Of a stretch of 64,000 bases of DNA, positions 1 to 8,036 are shown in pieces. The position numbers and the translations under genes are program-made. Position 1 is the stretch's first letter. Each line of letters begins with the position of its first letter. Source of the stretch: CAXBCP01 sp963974055 (GTDB lineage: Bacteria > Pseudomonadota > Alphaproteobacteria > MPNO01 > UBA830); NCBI GenBank assembly GCA_963974055.1, contig CAXBCP010000009.1, positions 62,001 through 126,000 on the forward strand, in the 5' to 3' direction. A model generated the notes under the pieces. It saw nothing but the letters and a program-made list of their open reading frames with translations, was not told where the DNA came from and made no database searches.

Positions 1-1
1 G

Positions 2-388
2 GACGCGCTGATCGACGGCGGCGTCGAATATGTCGCCGACTTCGTCAATGACGACCAGCCCTACGTGATGGATGTGGACGGCCGGCAAATCTGCTCGATC
101 CCCTATTCGTCGGAAATAAACGACCTGCCGCAATTCATGCGCCTCGGCCGGACGGCCGCCGAATTCACCGACATGATCAAACGCCAGTTCGACACCCTGT
201 ACCGCGAAAGCGTCGAATCCGGGTCCGGCCGGGTCATGGCGATCTGCCTGCACCCGTTCATTATCGGCGTGCCGCACCGCATCAGCGCCCTCGACGAGGC
301 GCTCGGCTATATCTTCGGCCATGACGGCGTGTGGAAGGCCACCGGCAGCGAGATCATAGAGCACTACCTCACCGGGGAGACATTCTGA
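2..388 (+). CDS. Polysaccharide deacetylase family protein, C-terminal fragment
   Basis: This is the last 128 residues of a protein whose start lies left of the window. The segment ICLHPFIIGVPHRI followed by DGVWKATGSEI is typical of the C-terminus of PuuE/chitin-deacetylase-like carbohydrate esterase 4 proteins, where the His-Pro belongs to the metal/active-site region. Members hydrolyse N-acetyl groups from sugars or open allantoin rings, and the exact substrate cannot be told from this fragment. The gene stops two bases before anmK starts, so the two are probably co-transcribed. A link to amino-sugar metabolism through anmK is possible but is inference. Confidence 0.75.
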   Translation, partial: DALIDGGVEYVADFVNDDQPYVMDVDGRQICSIPYSSEINDLPQFMRLGRTAAEFTDMIKRQFDTLYRESVESGSGRVMAICLHPFIIGVPHRISALDEALGYIFGHDGVWKATGSEIIEHYLTGETF

Positions 389-390
389 GG

Positions 391-1473
391 ATGGCGGATT
401 TCGCCCCGGTCTGGGCGTTGGGTCTGATGAGCGGCACGTCGATGGACGGCATCGATGCCGCCATTATCGAAACCGACGGCGAGCGGGTGACCGCCTTCGG
501 CCCGGCCGCCACGACACCCTATGACGACGGCCTGCGGGACGCGATCCGCGCCAGCCTCGGCAACGCCCGTCCCGATCCCGCCGTGGCCAAAGGTCTTACC
601 GATGCCCATGCCGCCTGCATCGAAGCCCTACTTTCCGAACACCCTGATTACAAAGGGAAAATTTCAATAGTAGGACTTCATGGTCATACGGTATTACACA
701 CACCCGCCAACGGCGTTACCGTACAGATCGGCGACGGTCCGCGGCTGGCGGCGCGGACCGGAATCGACGTCGTTTCGGACTTCCGCAGCGCCGACGTGGC
801 GGCCGGCGGCCAGGGCGCGCCCTTCGCGCCGCTCTATCACCGGGCCCTGTGCGGCGGTATCGACGGGCCCGTGGTCGTGCTCAATATCGGCGGGATTTCC
901 AACATCACCTGGATCGGCGATAACGCTGCCGATCCCGTCGCGTTCGATACGGGACCGGGCAACGCCCTGCTCGACGACTGGGTCGCGGGCACTACCGACC
1001 TTTCCTGCGACCTCGACGGCCGGATCAGCGCAACCGGCGCGGTCGATCCCGCGGCGCTCGCCAAACTGCTCGACAATCCCTATTTCGATGCGCCGCCGCC
1101 CAAATCGCTCGACCGCCTGGATTTCACCATCGAGGCGGTTCGCGGCCTGTCGCCCGAAGACGGCGCCGCAACCCTCGCCCGTTTCACCTGCGAAACCGTC
1201 GTGTCGCACCTGAAACACCTGCCGGCGCGCCCGGCGCGGATACTGGTCACCGGCGGCGGGCGGAAAAACCCCAGCCTGATGGCCGGGCTGGCCGATCTGT
1301 CGGGACTGCCGGTGTCGCCGGTGGAAGCGGTCGGATGGGACGGCGACGCGATCGAGGCCCAGGCCTTCGCCTTTCTCGCCGTGCGGTCGATGCGGGGTCT
1401 GCCGCTCAGCGTGCCGACGACCACCGGCGTTCCGGCGCCGACGACCGGCGGACGGCTGCACCGCGCCGCCTAG
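391..1473 (+). CDS. anmK: Anhydro-N-acetylmuramic acid kinase
   Basis: A 360-residue protein that phosphorylates and opens 1,6-anhydro-MurNAc released during peptidoglycan turnover, giving MurNAc-6-phosphate in the cytoplasm. The N-terminus carries the family signature GLMSGTSMDGIDAA at about residues 10-23. LHGHTV, VLNIGGISNIT and FDTGPGNALLDDW follow in the expected order of an actin-like/hexokinase fold kinase, and a late TGGGRKNP matches the C-terminal nucleotide site. Length matches the family (about 360-390). The ATG at 391 was chosen because it directly follows the upstream stop and yields the canonical N-terminus; a longer in-frame start at 331 would lie inside the upstream gene. Confidence 0.95.
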   Translation: MADFAPVWALGLMSGTSMDGIDAAIIETDGERVTAFGPAATTPYDDGLRDAIRASLGNARPDPAVAKGLTDAHAACIEALLSEHPDYKGKISIVGLHGHTVLHTPANGVTVQIGDGPRLAARTGIDVVSDFRSADVAAGGQGAPFAPLYHRALCGGIDGPVVVLNIGGISNITWIGDNAADPVAFDTGPGNALLDDWVAGTTDLSCDLDGRISATGAVDPAALAKLLDNPYFDAPPPKSLDRLDFTIEAVRGLSPEDGAATLARFTCETVVSHLKHLPARPARILVTGGGRKNPSLMAGLADLSGLPVSPVEAVGWDGDAIEAQAFAFLAVRSMRGLPLSVPTTTGVPAPTTGGRLHRAA

Positions 1474-1555
1474 AGCGTTTCATGTTTTGACGGCACCGGG
1501 GCGATTCCGCGCAAGCGGAAGATGCTCCGGCGCGGCAGCTCGATCATGCAGGGTT

Positions 1556-2581
1556 TCAGTGCCGCTGCGGCAGGTCGAGAAACGCGTAGCGGTCGCCGCT
1601 GGTGACGCGGATCGTCAGGACATCGTCATCGCGCAGCACGGTGTAGCGGATATCCACCCCCGCCTCGCCCGCCGCCCACAGCGTCCGGTACATGTCGGCG
1701 AGGGTATCGGCGGGCACGCCCTCGATGGACAGCACCGCATCGCCCGCCCGGAACCCGGCCCGCTGTCCCGGGCCGTCCTCGGTCACGCCGGTCACGTAGA
1801 GCCGGTGTTCGACCTCCGTCACGTGGATGCCGACCCACGGACGCGGCGCGCGCAGCGCCCGCCCGGTGCTGACCAGGTCGTCGTAAATCGGAAGCAGTTC
1901 GTCGATGGGCACGAACATATTGCCGGGCCGGCTGTCGCCGCTGTCCCCGACGGGCTCTTCGAGATAGAGCGAACCGACGCCGGCAAGCGCGCCGTCCTTG
2001 TCGATCAGCGCCGCGCCGCCCCAATAGGGATGCAGCGGCGTCGTATAGATGGCGTTGTCGAGCATGTATTCCCACGAGCCCGCGAATTCCTGGCGGACGA
2101 CGACTTCGGCGGCAATCGCCTGCTCGAACCCGCCATAGCCCGATACGGTCACGGCATCGCCCGCGGACAGCGACCGCGCCGAACCGAGCGGCAGCGGCGC
2201 GATGTCGAGCGCATCGACCGCACGCACCATGCCCAGTCCCGTTTCATGGTCGTAGGCAATCGCCTCGCCGACGACGGGCTCGCCCCACCCGAGGACGGAA
2301 ATGGTCACGTCGCGCGCCTCGACGATCAGGTACCCGACGGTCAGGATCAGGCCGTTATCGTCAATCACGATGCCGGCCCCTTCCCGTTCGGCGCCCAGGG
2401 TGGACGCCGTGACGCAGCGTTCGTCGACATCCGCATGCAGCCGGACCACGGAAGCCAGCGCCCTGTCGAGGTCGTAGTTCAGCGCCGCCCGGTCAGGCCG
2501 CGGCGCGGTCGCCAGCGCCGGGTGCAGCAGCTGCATCAGCCCGGCCGGGCGATGGCCGTTCGCCATGGGGATGCCGGCCAT
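1556..2581 (-). CDS. HtrA/DegP-like trypsin-fold protein with PDZ domain, catalytic triad lost
   Basis: A 341-residue protein with a trypsin-like domain (about residues 40-240) and a C-terminal PDZ domain (about 245-330, with GVTEDGPGQRAGFRAGDAVLSIEG). The fold landmarks of S1C proteases are recognisable but the catalytic positions are not conserved. The usual His segment reads ILTVGYLIVEA, the Asp segment reads HETGLGMVR with Gly where DLA is expected, and the Ser segment reads HPYWGGAAL with Trp near 187 instead of Ser in GNSGGPL. It is therefore predicted to be a non-proteolytic binding or chaperone-like protein. The start ATG overlaps the prfB stop (TGATG), so translation is probably coupled to prfB. 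No clear signal peptide was seen, so its compartment is uncertain. Confidence 0.8.
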   Translation of the reverse strand: MAGIPMANGHRPAGLMQLLHPALATAPRPDRAALNYDLDRALASVVRLHADVDERCVTASTLGAEREGAGIVIDDNGLILTVGYLIVEARDVTISVLGWGEPVVGEAIAYDHETGLGMVRAVDALDIAPLPLGSARSLSAGDAVTVSGYGGFEQAIAAEVVVRQEFAGSWEYMLDNAIYTTPLHPYWGGAALIDKDGALAGVGSLYLEEPVGDSGDSRPGNMFVPIDELLPIYDDLVSTGRALRAPRPWVGIHVTEVEHRLYVTGVTEDGPGQRAGFRAGDAVLSIEGVPADTLADMYRTLWAAGEAGVDIRYTVLRDDDVLTIRVTSGDRYAFLDLPQRH

Positions 2582-3706
2582 CAATCGCCCTCCGCGCCGG
2601 CAACCCCGCCGCCGACGCGCTGCGCCAGCGATGCCGCCATGAAATCGTCGAGATCGCCGTCGAGCACCGCCTGCGTGTTGGAGGTTTCGACCTCGGTGCG
2701 CAGATCCTTGACCATCTGGTAGGGATGCAGGACGTAGGACCGGATCTGGTGGCCCCAGCCGATATCCGTCTTCGCATCCTGTTCCGCCTGGGCGGCTTCC
2801 TCGCGGCGGCGCAGTTCGGCCTCGTACAGGCGCGCACGCAGCATTCGCATCGCCTCGGCGCGGTTGCGGTGCTGCGACCGGTCGCTCTGGCAGGCAACGA
2901 CGATTCCCGACGGGATATGCGTGATCCGGATGGCGCTGTCGGTGGTGTTGACGTGCTGGCCGCCGGCGCCCTGCGACCGGTAGGTATCGACCCGCAGGTC
3001 GCTGGGATCGACGTCGATATCTATATCGTCGTCGATCTCGGGATAGACCCAGACCGACGCGAAGCTCGTATGCCGGCGCGCGCTGGAATCGTAGGGCGAT
3101 ATCCGCACCAGACGGTGGACGCCGCTTTCGGTCTTCAGCCAGCCATAGGCATTATGTCCCTGGATACGGACCGAGGCGGATTTGATCCCGGCCTCCTCGC
3201 CGGCGCTTTCGTCCATCAGCTCGACCTTGTAGCCGTGGGCCTCGGCCCAGCGCGTGTACATGCGGTACAGCATCTGCGCCCAGTCCTGGCTTTCGGTGCC
3301 GCCCGCCCCGGCATTCACTTCGAGGAAACAGTCGTTCGAATCGGCTTCGCCGGACAGCAGCGTCTGGAGCTCCTGCGTCGCCGCCAGTTTCTGGAGCCGC
3401 TGCAAGGTGGCCTCGGCCTCCTCGACGATTTCGGTATCGCCCTCGGCCTCTCCCAGTTCGATCAGTTCGACCGCGTCGCGCAGGTCCTGTTCGATCGCGT
3501 TAAAATCGCCGATGGATTTTTCGAGATGACCGCGCTCGCGCATCACTTTCTGCGCCCGGCCCTGATCGTTCCAGAGTTCCGGGTCTTCCGCCTCCGCGTT
3601 CAGCTCGTCGAGGCGTTTCGCTGCCTGGTCGGGGTCAAAGATGCCTCCTCAGCAGCACCAGCGACTGCTCGATTTTATCTGCCAAAGCCTGCGATTCGGC
3701 GCGCAT
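2581..3706 (-). CDS. prfB: Peptide chain release factor 2, made by programmed +1 frameshift
   Basis: RF2 recognises UAA and UGA stops and triggers hydrolysis of peptidyl-tRNA. The main frame contains the GGQ loop (SQGAGGQHVNTTDSA) and the RISPYDSSARRHTS segment. The gene begins with an ATG at 3706 preceded by GGAAAGGAGAG. After 23 codons it meets an in-frame TGA (3637-3635) within CTTTGAC, so a +1 shift is needed to read the remaining 351 codons, giving about 374 residues (E. coli RF2 has 365). Low RF2 lets ribosomes pause at the TGA and shift, the known autoregulation. The gene is followed by the HtrA-like gene with a one-base overlap. Confidence 0.95.
3634..3640 (-). promoter_or_regulatory. 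RF2 programmed +1 frameshift site CTTTGAC
   Basis: On the minus strand the text reads AGGAGGCATCTTTGACCCC. The slippery CTT TGA C is preceded at three bases by a Shine-Dalgarno-like AGGAGG, the same arrangement that stimulates the shift in E. coli prfB. The zero frame terminates at the TGA, whereas the +1 frame reads Leu-Asp-Pro-Asp and continues through RF2. This is direct sequence evidence that the two frames belong to one gene. Confidence 0.95.
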
Positions 3707-3841
3707 TGTCTCTCCTTTCCGGGCGGCGACGAATTGCGTCCCCGACCCTGCATCCCTGACAATCGCCGAACCCCGGGGTTCGGCGATGCCTTTTCAAAAA
3801 CGAATTACCTGTCGGTTAAGTGCCGGACATCGGTGCAGCCG

Positions 3842-6274
3842 TCAATACAGATCCCGCAGCTTGCCCGTCGGCGCGGCGACCCCGTTCTCCGGCTGCGTTC
3901 CGCCGCCGCTGCCGTCGAGCACCGGGCCCCGCCGGTTCGGCACGGTCCCCGGCAGAAACGCTTCGAGTATCGCATTGCGGGCACCCGCCCGCGGCGGACG
4001 GCCCGTGCCCGGATCGACCCGGACAAGCTGCAGCCCCGGCGGCACCCGGAACGGGATCGCGGGCTGGTCCTTCAGCGCTTCTTCCATGAATTTCTTGAAT
4101 ACCGGGGCGGCGACCGACGATCCCGTCTCGCCTTTGCCCAGCGGCGCCGGATTGTCGAACCCGATATACACCCCGACGGCAAGGTCGGGCGAAAAACCGA
4201 CGAACCAGGTATCGCGGCTGTCATTGGTGGTACCGGTTTTCCCCGCCAGCGGTTTGCGGATCGTGCTGATGCGACGGCCGGTGCCCCGTTTCACGACGCC
4301 TTCCAGCATCGACACGATCTGGTAGGTCGTCTTCGGGTCGGCGATCTGTTCGCGGTTGTCGGGCAGCGACGGCTCCTGTTCCGCATCCCATTCGGTTTCG
4401 CCGCATTCGGCGCAGTTGCGCCGGTCATGGCGGAAAATCGTCTTGCCGTTGCGGTTCTGGATCTTGTCGATCAACGTCGGGCGGATCCGCTTGCCGCCGT
4501 TGACGAGCATGGCGTAGGCGGTGGTCATGCGCATCAGCGTGGTCTCGCCCGACCCCAGCGACATCGACAGCATCGGCTCCAGGTCGTCGACGACACCGAA
4601 CCGCTTGGCGTAGTCGACCACCGTCTCCATGCCGATATTCTGCGCCAGCCTGACGGTCATCAGGTTGCGCGATTTTTCGATTCCCAGCCGAAGCGGGCTC
4701 GGGCCGTAGAACCGGTTCGAATAGTTCGCCGGCCGCCATCGGCCGAGACCCGGCCCCTGGTCGATCACGAACGGCGCATCGAGAATCTGGCTCGACGGGG
4801 TAAACCCCTTGTCGAGCGCCGCGAGGTAAACGAAGGGCTTGAACGCGGAACCCGGCTGGCGCTTCGCCTGCGTCGCCCGGTTGAATTCGCTGAGCCCTGC
4901 CGAGAACCCGCCCGACATGGCAAGCACCCGCCCGGTATGCGGATCGAGCGCGACGACGCCGCCGCTGATCTTCGGTATCTGGCGCAGCGCATAGGTCCCG
5001 GGCGGCCAGGTTTCGTCCTTGTCCTTTTTCGTCACCGCTTCGACCGCCACGACATCGCCCGCCGCCAGCACGTCCGACGGCGACTTGACCGACGGGCCGC
5101 GGTTGCCGTTCTTGTCGACCGGCCGGGCCCAGTGCATTTCGGCCAGCGGGATCGTCCCCGCGGTGCCGTCGGCGAAGCCGAGACCGACCTCTTCCTTCGT
5201 CACCGTGAGGACGGCGGCGCTGCGCCACCGGGTCACGTCGCTCGGCAGCGGAAATTTTGCGAGCTGCTTTTTCCAGTCCCCGGCCGCATCGACCCGGCCC
5301 AGCGGACCGCGCCAGCCATGCCGGCGGTCATAGGCCGACAGGCCATAGCGCAACGCCGAATCCGCAATCCGCTGAAGCCGCGAATCCAGAGTCGTCCGGA
5401 CCGACAGGCCGCCGCCGTACAGGCCGCGGTCGCCGTACCGGTCGATCAGTTCGCGCCGGACTTCCTCGACGAAATAATCGGCGCGGGCAACATCGACCGC
5501 CGACGGCGGATGGACCACCACCGGCTTCGCCATTTCGACCGCTGCCGCGGTCAGGGCGATAAACCCGTCCTGCGACATCCGGGTCAGCACGTAGTCGCGC
5601 CGGTCCCGCGCCGCTTCCGGCCGGCGGACGGGGTTGTAGTTATTGGGCGCCTTGGGCAGGCCGGCGAGGAACGCCGCCTCGCCGAGGGTCAGCTCGTCGA
5701 GCGACTTGTCGAAATAATTCAGCGCGGCGGCAGCCACGCCGTAGGACCCGAAGCCGAGATAGATCTCGTTCAGATACAGTTCGAGTATCCGGTCCTTGGA
5801 GAACGCGCGCTCGATCCGCAGGGCGAGAATAACCTCCTTCGCCTTGCGGGCGATGGAAACTTCGTTGGTCAGCAGGAAATTCTTGGCGACCTGCTGCGTG
5901 ATGGTCGACGCGCCGATCGGGCGACGGTTGCTGCCCATCCGCATTATATTGGTCGCCATCGCGCGCATGATGCCCGGAATGTCGATGCCGACATGGGTGT
6001 AGAAGGTTTTGTCTTCCGCCGACAGAAACGCCTTGATGATCTGCTTCGGCATCGCCTCGATCGGGACGAAGACCCGTTTTTCGCGGGCGAATTCCGCCAT
6101 CAGCCGACCGTCGCCGGCGTGAATCCGGGTGACGACGGGCGGATTGTAGTCGGCGAGCTGCTGGTGCTCCGGCAGGCCCTTCCCGAAATGGTAAAAAGCG
6201 TACAGAACGCCGCCCGCGCCGGCCACGGCCAGCACGACGACGATCAGGAAAATTGCTGCCAGTATTCTCATCAC
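3842..6274 (-). CDS. mrcA: Penicillin-binding protein 1A (bifunctional peptidoglycan synthase)
   Basis: An 810-residue class A PBP that polymerises lipid II and cross-links the stem peptides on the periplasmic face. It has a single N-terminal membrane anchor (about residues 3-30). A GT51 domain contains EDKTFYTHVG near residue 83, GASTITQQVAKN, and LYLNEIYLG. A transpeptidase domain carries the SxxK motif in QPGSAFKPF (near 476), the second motif in KSRNLMTVR (near 534) and KTGTT (near 680). A stretch of about 180 residues between the domains fits the OB/linker insert of PBP1A. The C-terminus is Pro/Gly-rich. It lies upstream of prfB on the same strand, 135 bp away, and follows the amiC-type amidase gene, making a cell-wall cluster. 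Confidence 0.96.
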   Translation of the reverse strand: MMRILAAIFLIVVVLAVAGAGGVLYAFYHFGKGLPEHQQLADYNPPVVTRIHAGDGRLMAEFAREKRVFVPIEAMPKQIIKAFLSAEDKTFYTHVGIDIPGIMRAMATNIMRMGSNRRPIGASTITQQVAKNFLLTNEVSIARKAKEVILALRIERAFSKDRILELYLNEIYLGFGSYGVAAAALNYFDKSLDELTLGEAAFLAGLPKAPNNYNPVRRPEAARDRRDYVLTRMSQDGFIALTAAAVEMAKPVVVHPPSAVDVARADYFVEEVRRELIDRYGDRGLYGGGLSVRTTLDSRLQRIADSALRYGLSAYDRRHGWRGPLGRVDAAGDWKKQLAKFPLPSDVTRWRSAAVLTVTKEEVGLGFADGTAGTIPLAEMHWARPVDKNGNRGPSVKSPSDVLAAGDVVAVEAVTKKDKDETWPPGTYALRQIPKISGGVVALDPHTGRVLAMSGGFSAGLSEFNRATQAKRQPGSAFKPFVYLAALDKGFTPSSQILDAPFVIDQGPGLGRWRPANYSNRFYGPSPLRLGIEKSRNLMTVRLAQNIGMETVVDYAKRFGVVDDLEPMLSMSLGSGETTLMRMTTAYAMLVNGGKRIRPTLIDKIQNRNGKTIFRHDRRNCAECGETEWDAEQEPSLPDNREQIADPKTTYQIVSMLEGVVKRGTGRRISTIRKPLAGKTGTTNDSRDTWFVGFSPDLAVGVYIGFDNPAPLGKGETGSSVAAPVFKKFMEEALKDQPAIPFRVPPGLQLVRVDPGTGRPPRAGARNAILEAFLPGTVPNRRGPVLDGSGGGTQPENGVAAPTGKLRDLY

Positions 6275-6336
6275 ACGCTTTCGGGGCCTCTACGCCAACC
6301 CGGCCCGGACATACTACACCTTACAATGTGGCGTCT

Positions 6337-7593
6337 TTATGGCCTATTTAAAGCTTGCTGGCGTTCGAAATATTCATCGACCGCGGTCGCCATCGCCGCC
6401 GCCATCCGCTTTCGCTGCCGCGGATCGCGCAGCAGCTTTTCGTCCGAACGGTTGGAAAGATAGCCCAGTTCGACCAGGACGGACGGAATATCGGGCGCTT
6501 TCAGCACCGCAAAACCGGCAAACCGGTGGGTGTTTCGCAGCATTTTACGCGTTTTCGCCAGTTCATCGACCATTTTTCTCGCAAATACGGCCGATTCATT
6601 CATGGTTTCGCGCTGCGCGAGGTCGATAAGGATGTTTACGACCTCATCCGACTGCTCGTTCAGGTCGACACCGGCGATAAGATCGGATTTGTTCTCTTTC
6701 CGGGCCAGCGTATCGGCTTCCTTGTCCGAAGCGCGCTCGGACAGGGTATAGACGGACGTTCCCCGCACCTTGCTGTTGCCGATGGAATCCGCGTGGACGG
6801 AAATGAACAGGTCCGCCCCGGCACGGCGCGCGATGCCGATACGGTCGCGGAGACGGATAAAGACGTCCCGGTCCCGGGTCAGCCTGACATTGAACTTCCC
6901 GCTTGCCAGCAGACTGCGCCGGAGATCGCGGGCGAAGGCGAGCACGATGTGCTTTTCCCAGACGCCCGACCGGCTCATCGCGCCGGGATCGACCCCGCCA
7001 TGGCCGGGATCGATGACGATAAGTTTCTTCTGGTTCGGCCGCGGCGGCTTTCGTCTGAACGGTATCGGAATACTGGCCGCGACAGGCGGCGGCGCGGCCT
7101 TCGCGACGGGGCCGCGTTCCGGCCGCTTGTAGGCCATCAGAAAGGCCTGCTGGCTGGTTTTCGCGATGTCGATCACAAGCCGGTAGGTTTTGTATTTGCC
7201 GGACGGCGGTATCATGAAGGTCTTCGCGACCCGAACCGGGCCGGCCGAATCCAGGACCACCCGCGACGAGCCGGGCTTGAACAGGCCGAACCGCATGCCG
7301 GTCACCAGACCGCCCGTGGGCGGGTTCCGCAGTTTCGGCGACCACGTAACCTCGGACATGTCGACGACAACGCGATAGGGCTTGGGAAGAATGAACGACG
7401 AATACTTTACCGCACCGCTGACGTCGAGCACGATGCGGGTTTTCGCCGGATAGACACCGACGCGCACACCGGTGACCTGCGGTGCAGCGGCGGCAGTCGG
7501 CGTATACCCGCCGACAAGCCAGATGGCCGCAACCGCCATGGATACCACTGCCGTGTACCCGAATCTCCCGAGGGCGTTCCGCAAGTTACACAT
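6337..7593 (-). CDS. amiC: N-acetylmuramoyl-L-alanine amidase with AMIN domain
   Basis: A 418-residue zinc amidase that cleaves the MurNAc-L-Ala bond in peptidoglycan, needed for daughter-cell separation. A hydrophobic N-terminus ending near TAAAAPQ is a likely signal peptide. Residues about 40-140 form an AMIN domain (RVGVYPAKTRIVLDVSG) that targets septal or polar peptidoglycan. The catalytic Amidase_3 domain begins at IDPGHGGVDPGA, with the first zinc His near residue 195. It continues through FISVHADS and ends with VLVELGYLSN, holding the catalytic Glu. It is upstream of mrcA on the same strand with 62 bp between them. Symbol is by family resemblance; AmiA/B/C cannot be separated firmly. 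Confidence 0.93.
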   Translation of the reverse strand: MCNLRNALGRFGYTAVVSMAVAAIWLVGGYTPTAAAAPQVTGVRVGVYPAKTRIVLDVSGAVKYSSFILPKPYRVVVDMSEVTWSPKLRNPPTGGLVTGMRFGLFKPGSSRVVLDSAGPVRVAKTFMIPPSGKYKTYRLVIDIAKTSQQAFLMAYKRPERGPVAKAAPPPVAASIPIPFRRKPPRPNQKKLIVIDPGHGGVDPGAMSRSGVWEKHIVLAFARDLRRSLLASGKFNVRLTRDRDVFIRLRDRIGIARRAGADLFISVHADSIGNSKVRGTSVYTLSERASDKEADTLARKENKSDLIAGVDLNEQSDEVVNILIDLAQRETMNESAVFARKMVDELAKTRKMLRNTHRFAGFAVLKAPDIPSVLVELGYLSNRSDEKLLRDPRQRKRMAAAMATAVDEYFERQQALNRP

Positions 7594-8036
7594 TTAGCGA
7601 TGCAAAAATCATACAATACCATATATACCCGAATATCGGGCGTTATTTCAACGACATCGGTGACCCGGAGACCGTTAATATAAGTTGTACCGATCCACTC
7701 CGGGGTCTATTCTAGCCGTTGCGAACGTCCGCAGGTGAATCGGAGATATTCTCCGGCCACCGCGTGACCCTCCCGAATTCGGCGCAAATATCCAGGTTTT
7801 GAATATCTGCGCGAAATGACGGAACGGCTGCGCTTATCACCTGCGGTATATGGAACCCATGACCGGACCCGCGCAATTGCGGGAATCCGCGAACCATGTA
7901 AGTCCCTGCCCTGGCGGTATCCTTTAGGAAGAGCCCCATTCGGCAGGTCGATGATGGCGCGTCCGGGCTTGATGGTGCGGTACATTTTCGATCGGTCGTT
8001 CGCACGACGGAGATGGCCCCGCGCCGGAGAAACAAA
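7594..8036 (+). other. Divergent intergenic region between amiC and rne
   Basis: This 443-bp stretch separates two divergently transcribed genes and has no credible gene; the ORFs across it lack family features and overlap both neighbours. It must hold promoters for both. AT-rich text at 7605-7690 includes TATAAG at 7679-7684, a possible -10 for rne without a clear -35. If used, rne would have a leader of more than 300 nt. A long structured leader is known to mediate RNase E autoregulation in E. coli, but no homologous structure could be recognised here. Confidence 0.5.

Noticed and set aside
1487..2722. A 411-codon plus-strand frame opposite the HtrA-like gene
   Set aside because: Antisense shadow; the minus strand has trypsin-fold and PDZ landmarks and a coupled start.
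3641..6463. A 940-codon open frame on the plus strand opposite PBP1A and neighbouring genes
   Set aside because: It is the antisense of mrcA and prfB, Arg/Pro/Asp-rich as expected from high-GC antisense frames, with no domain pattern.
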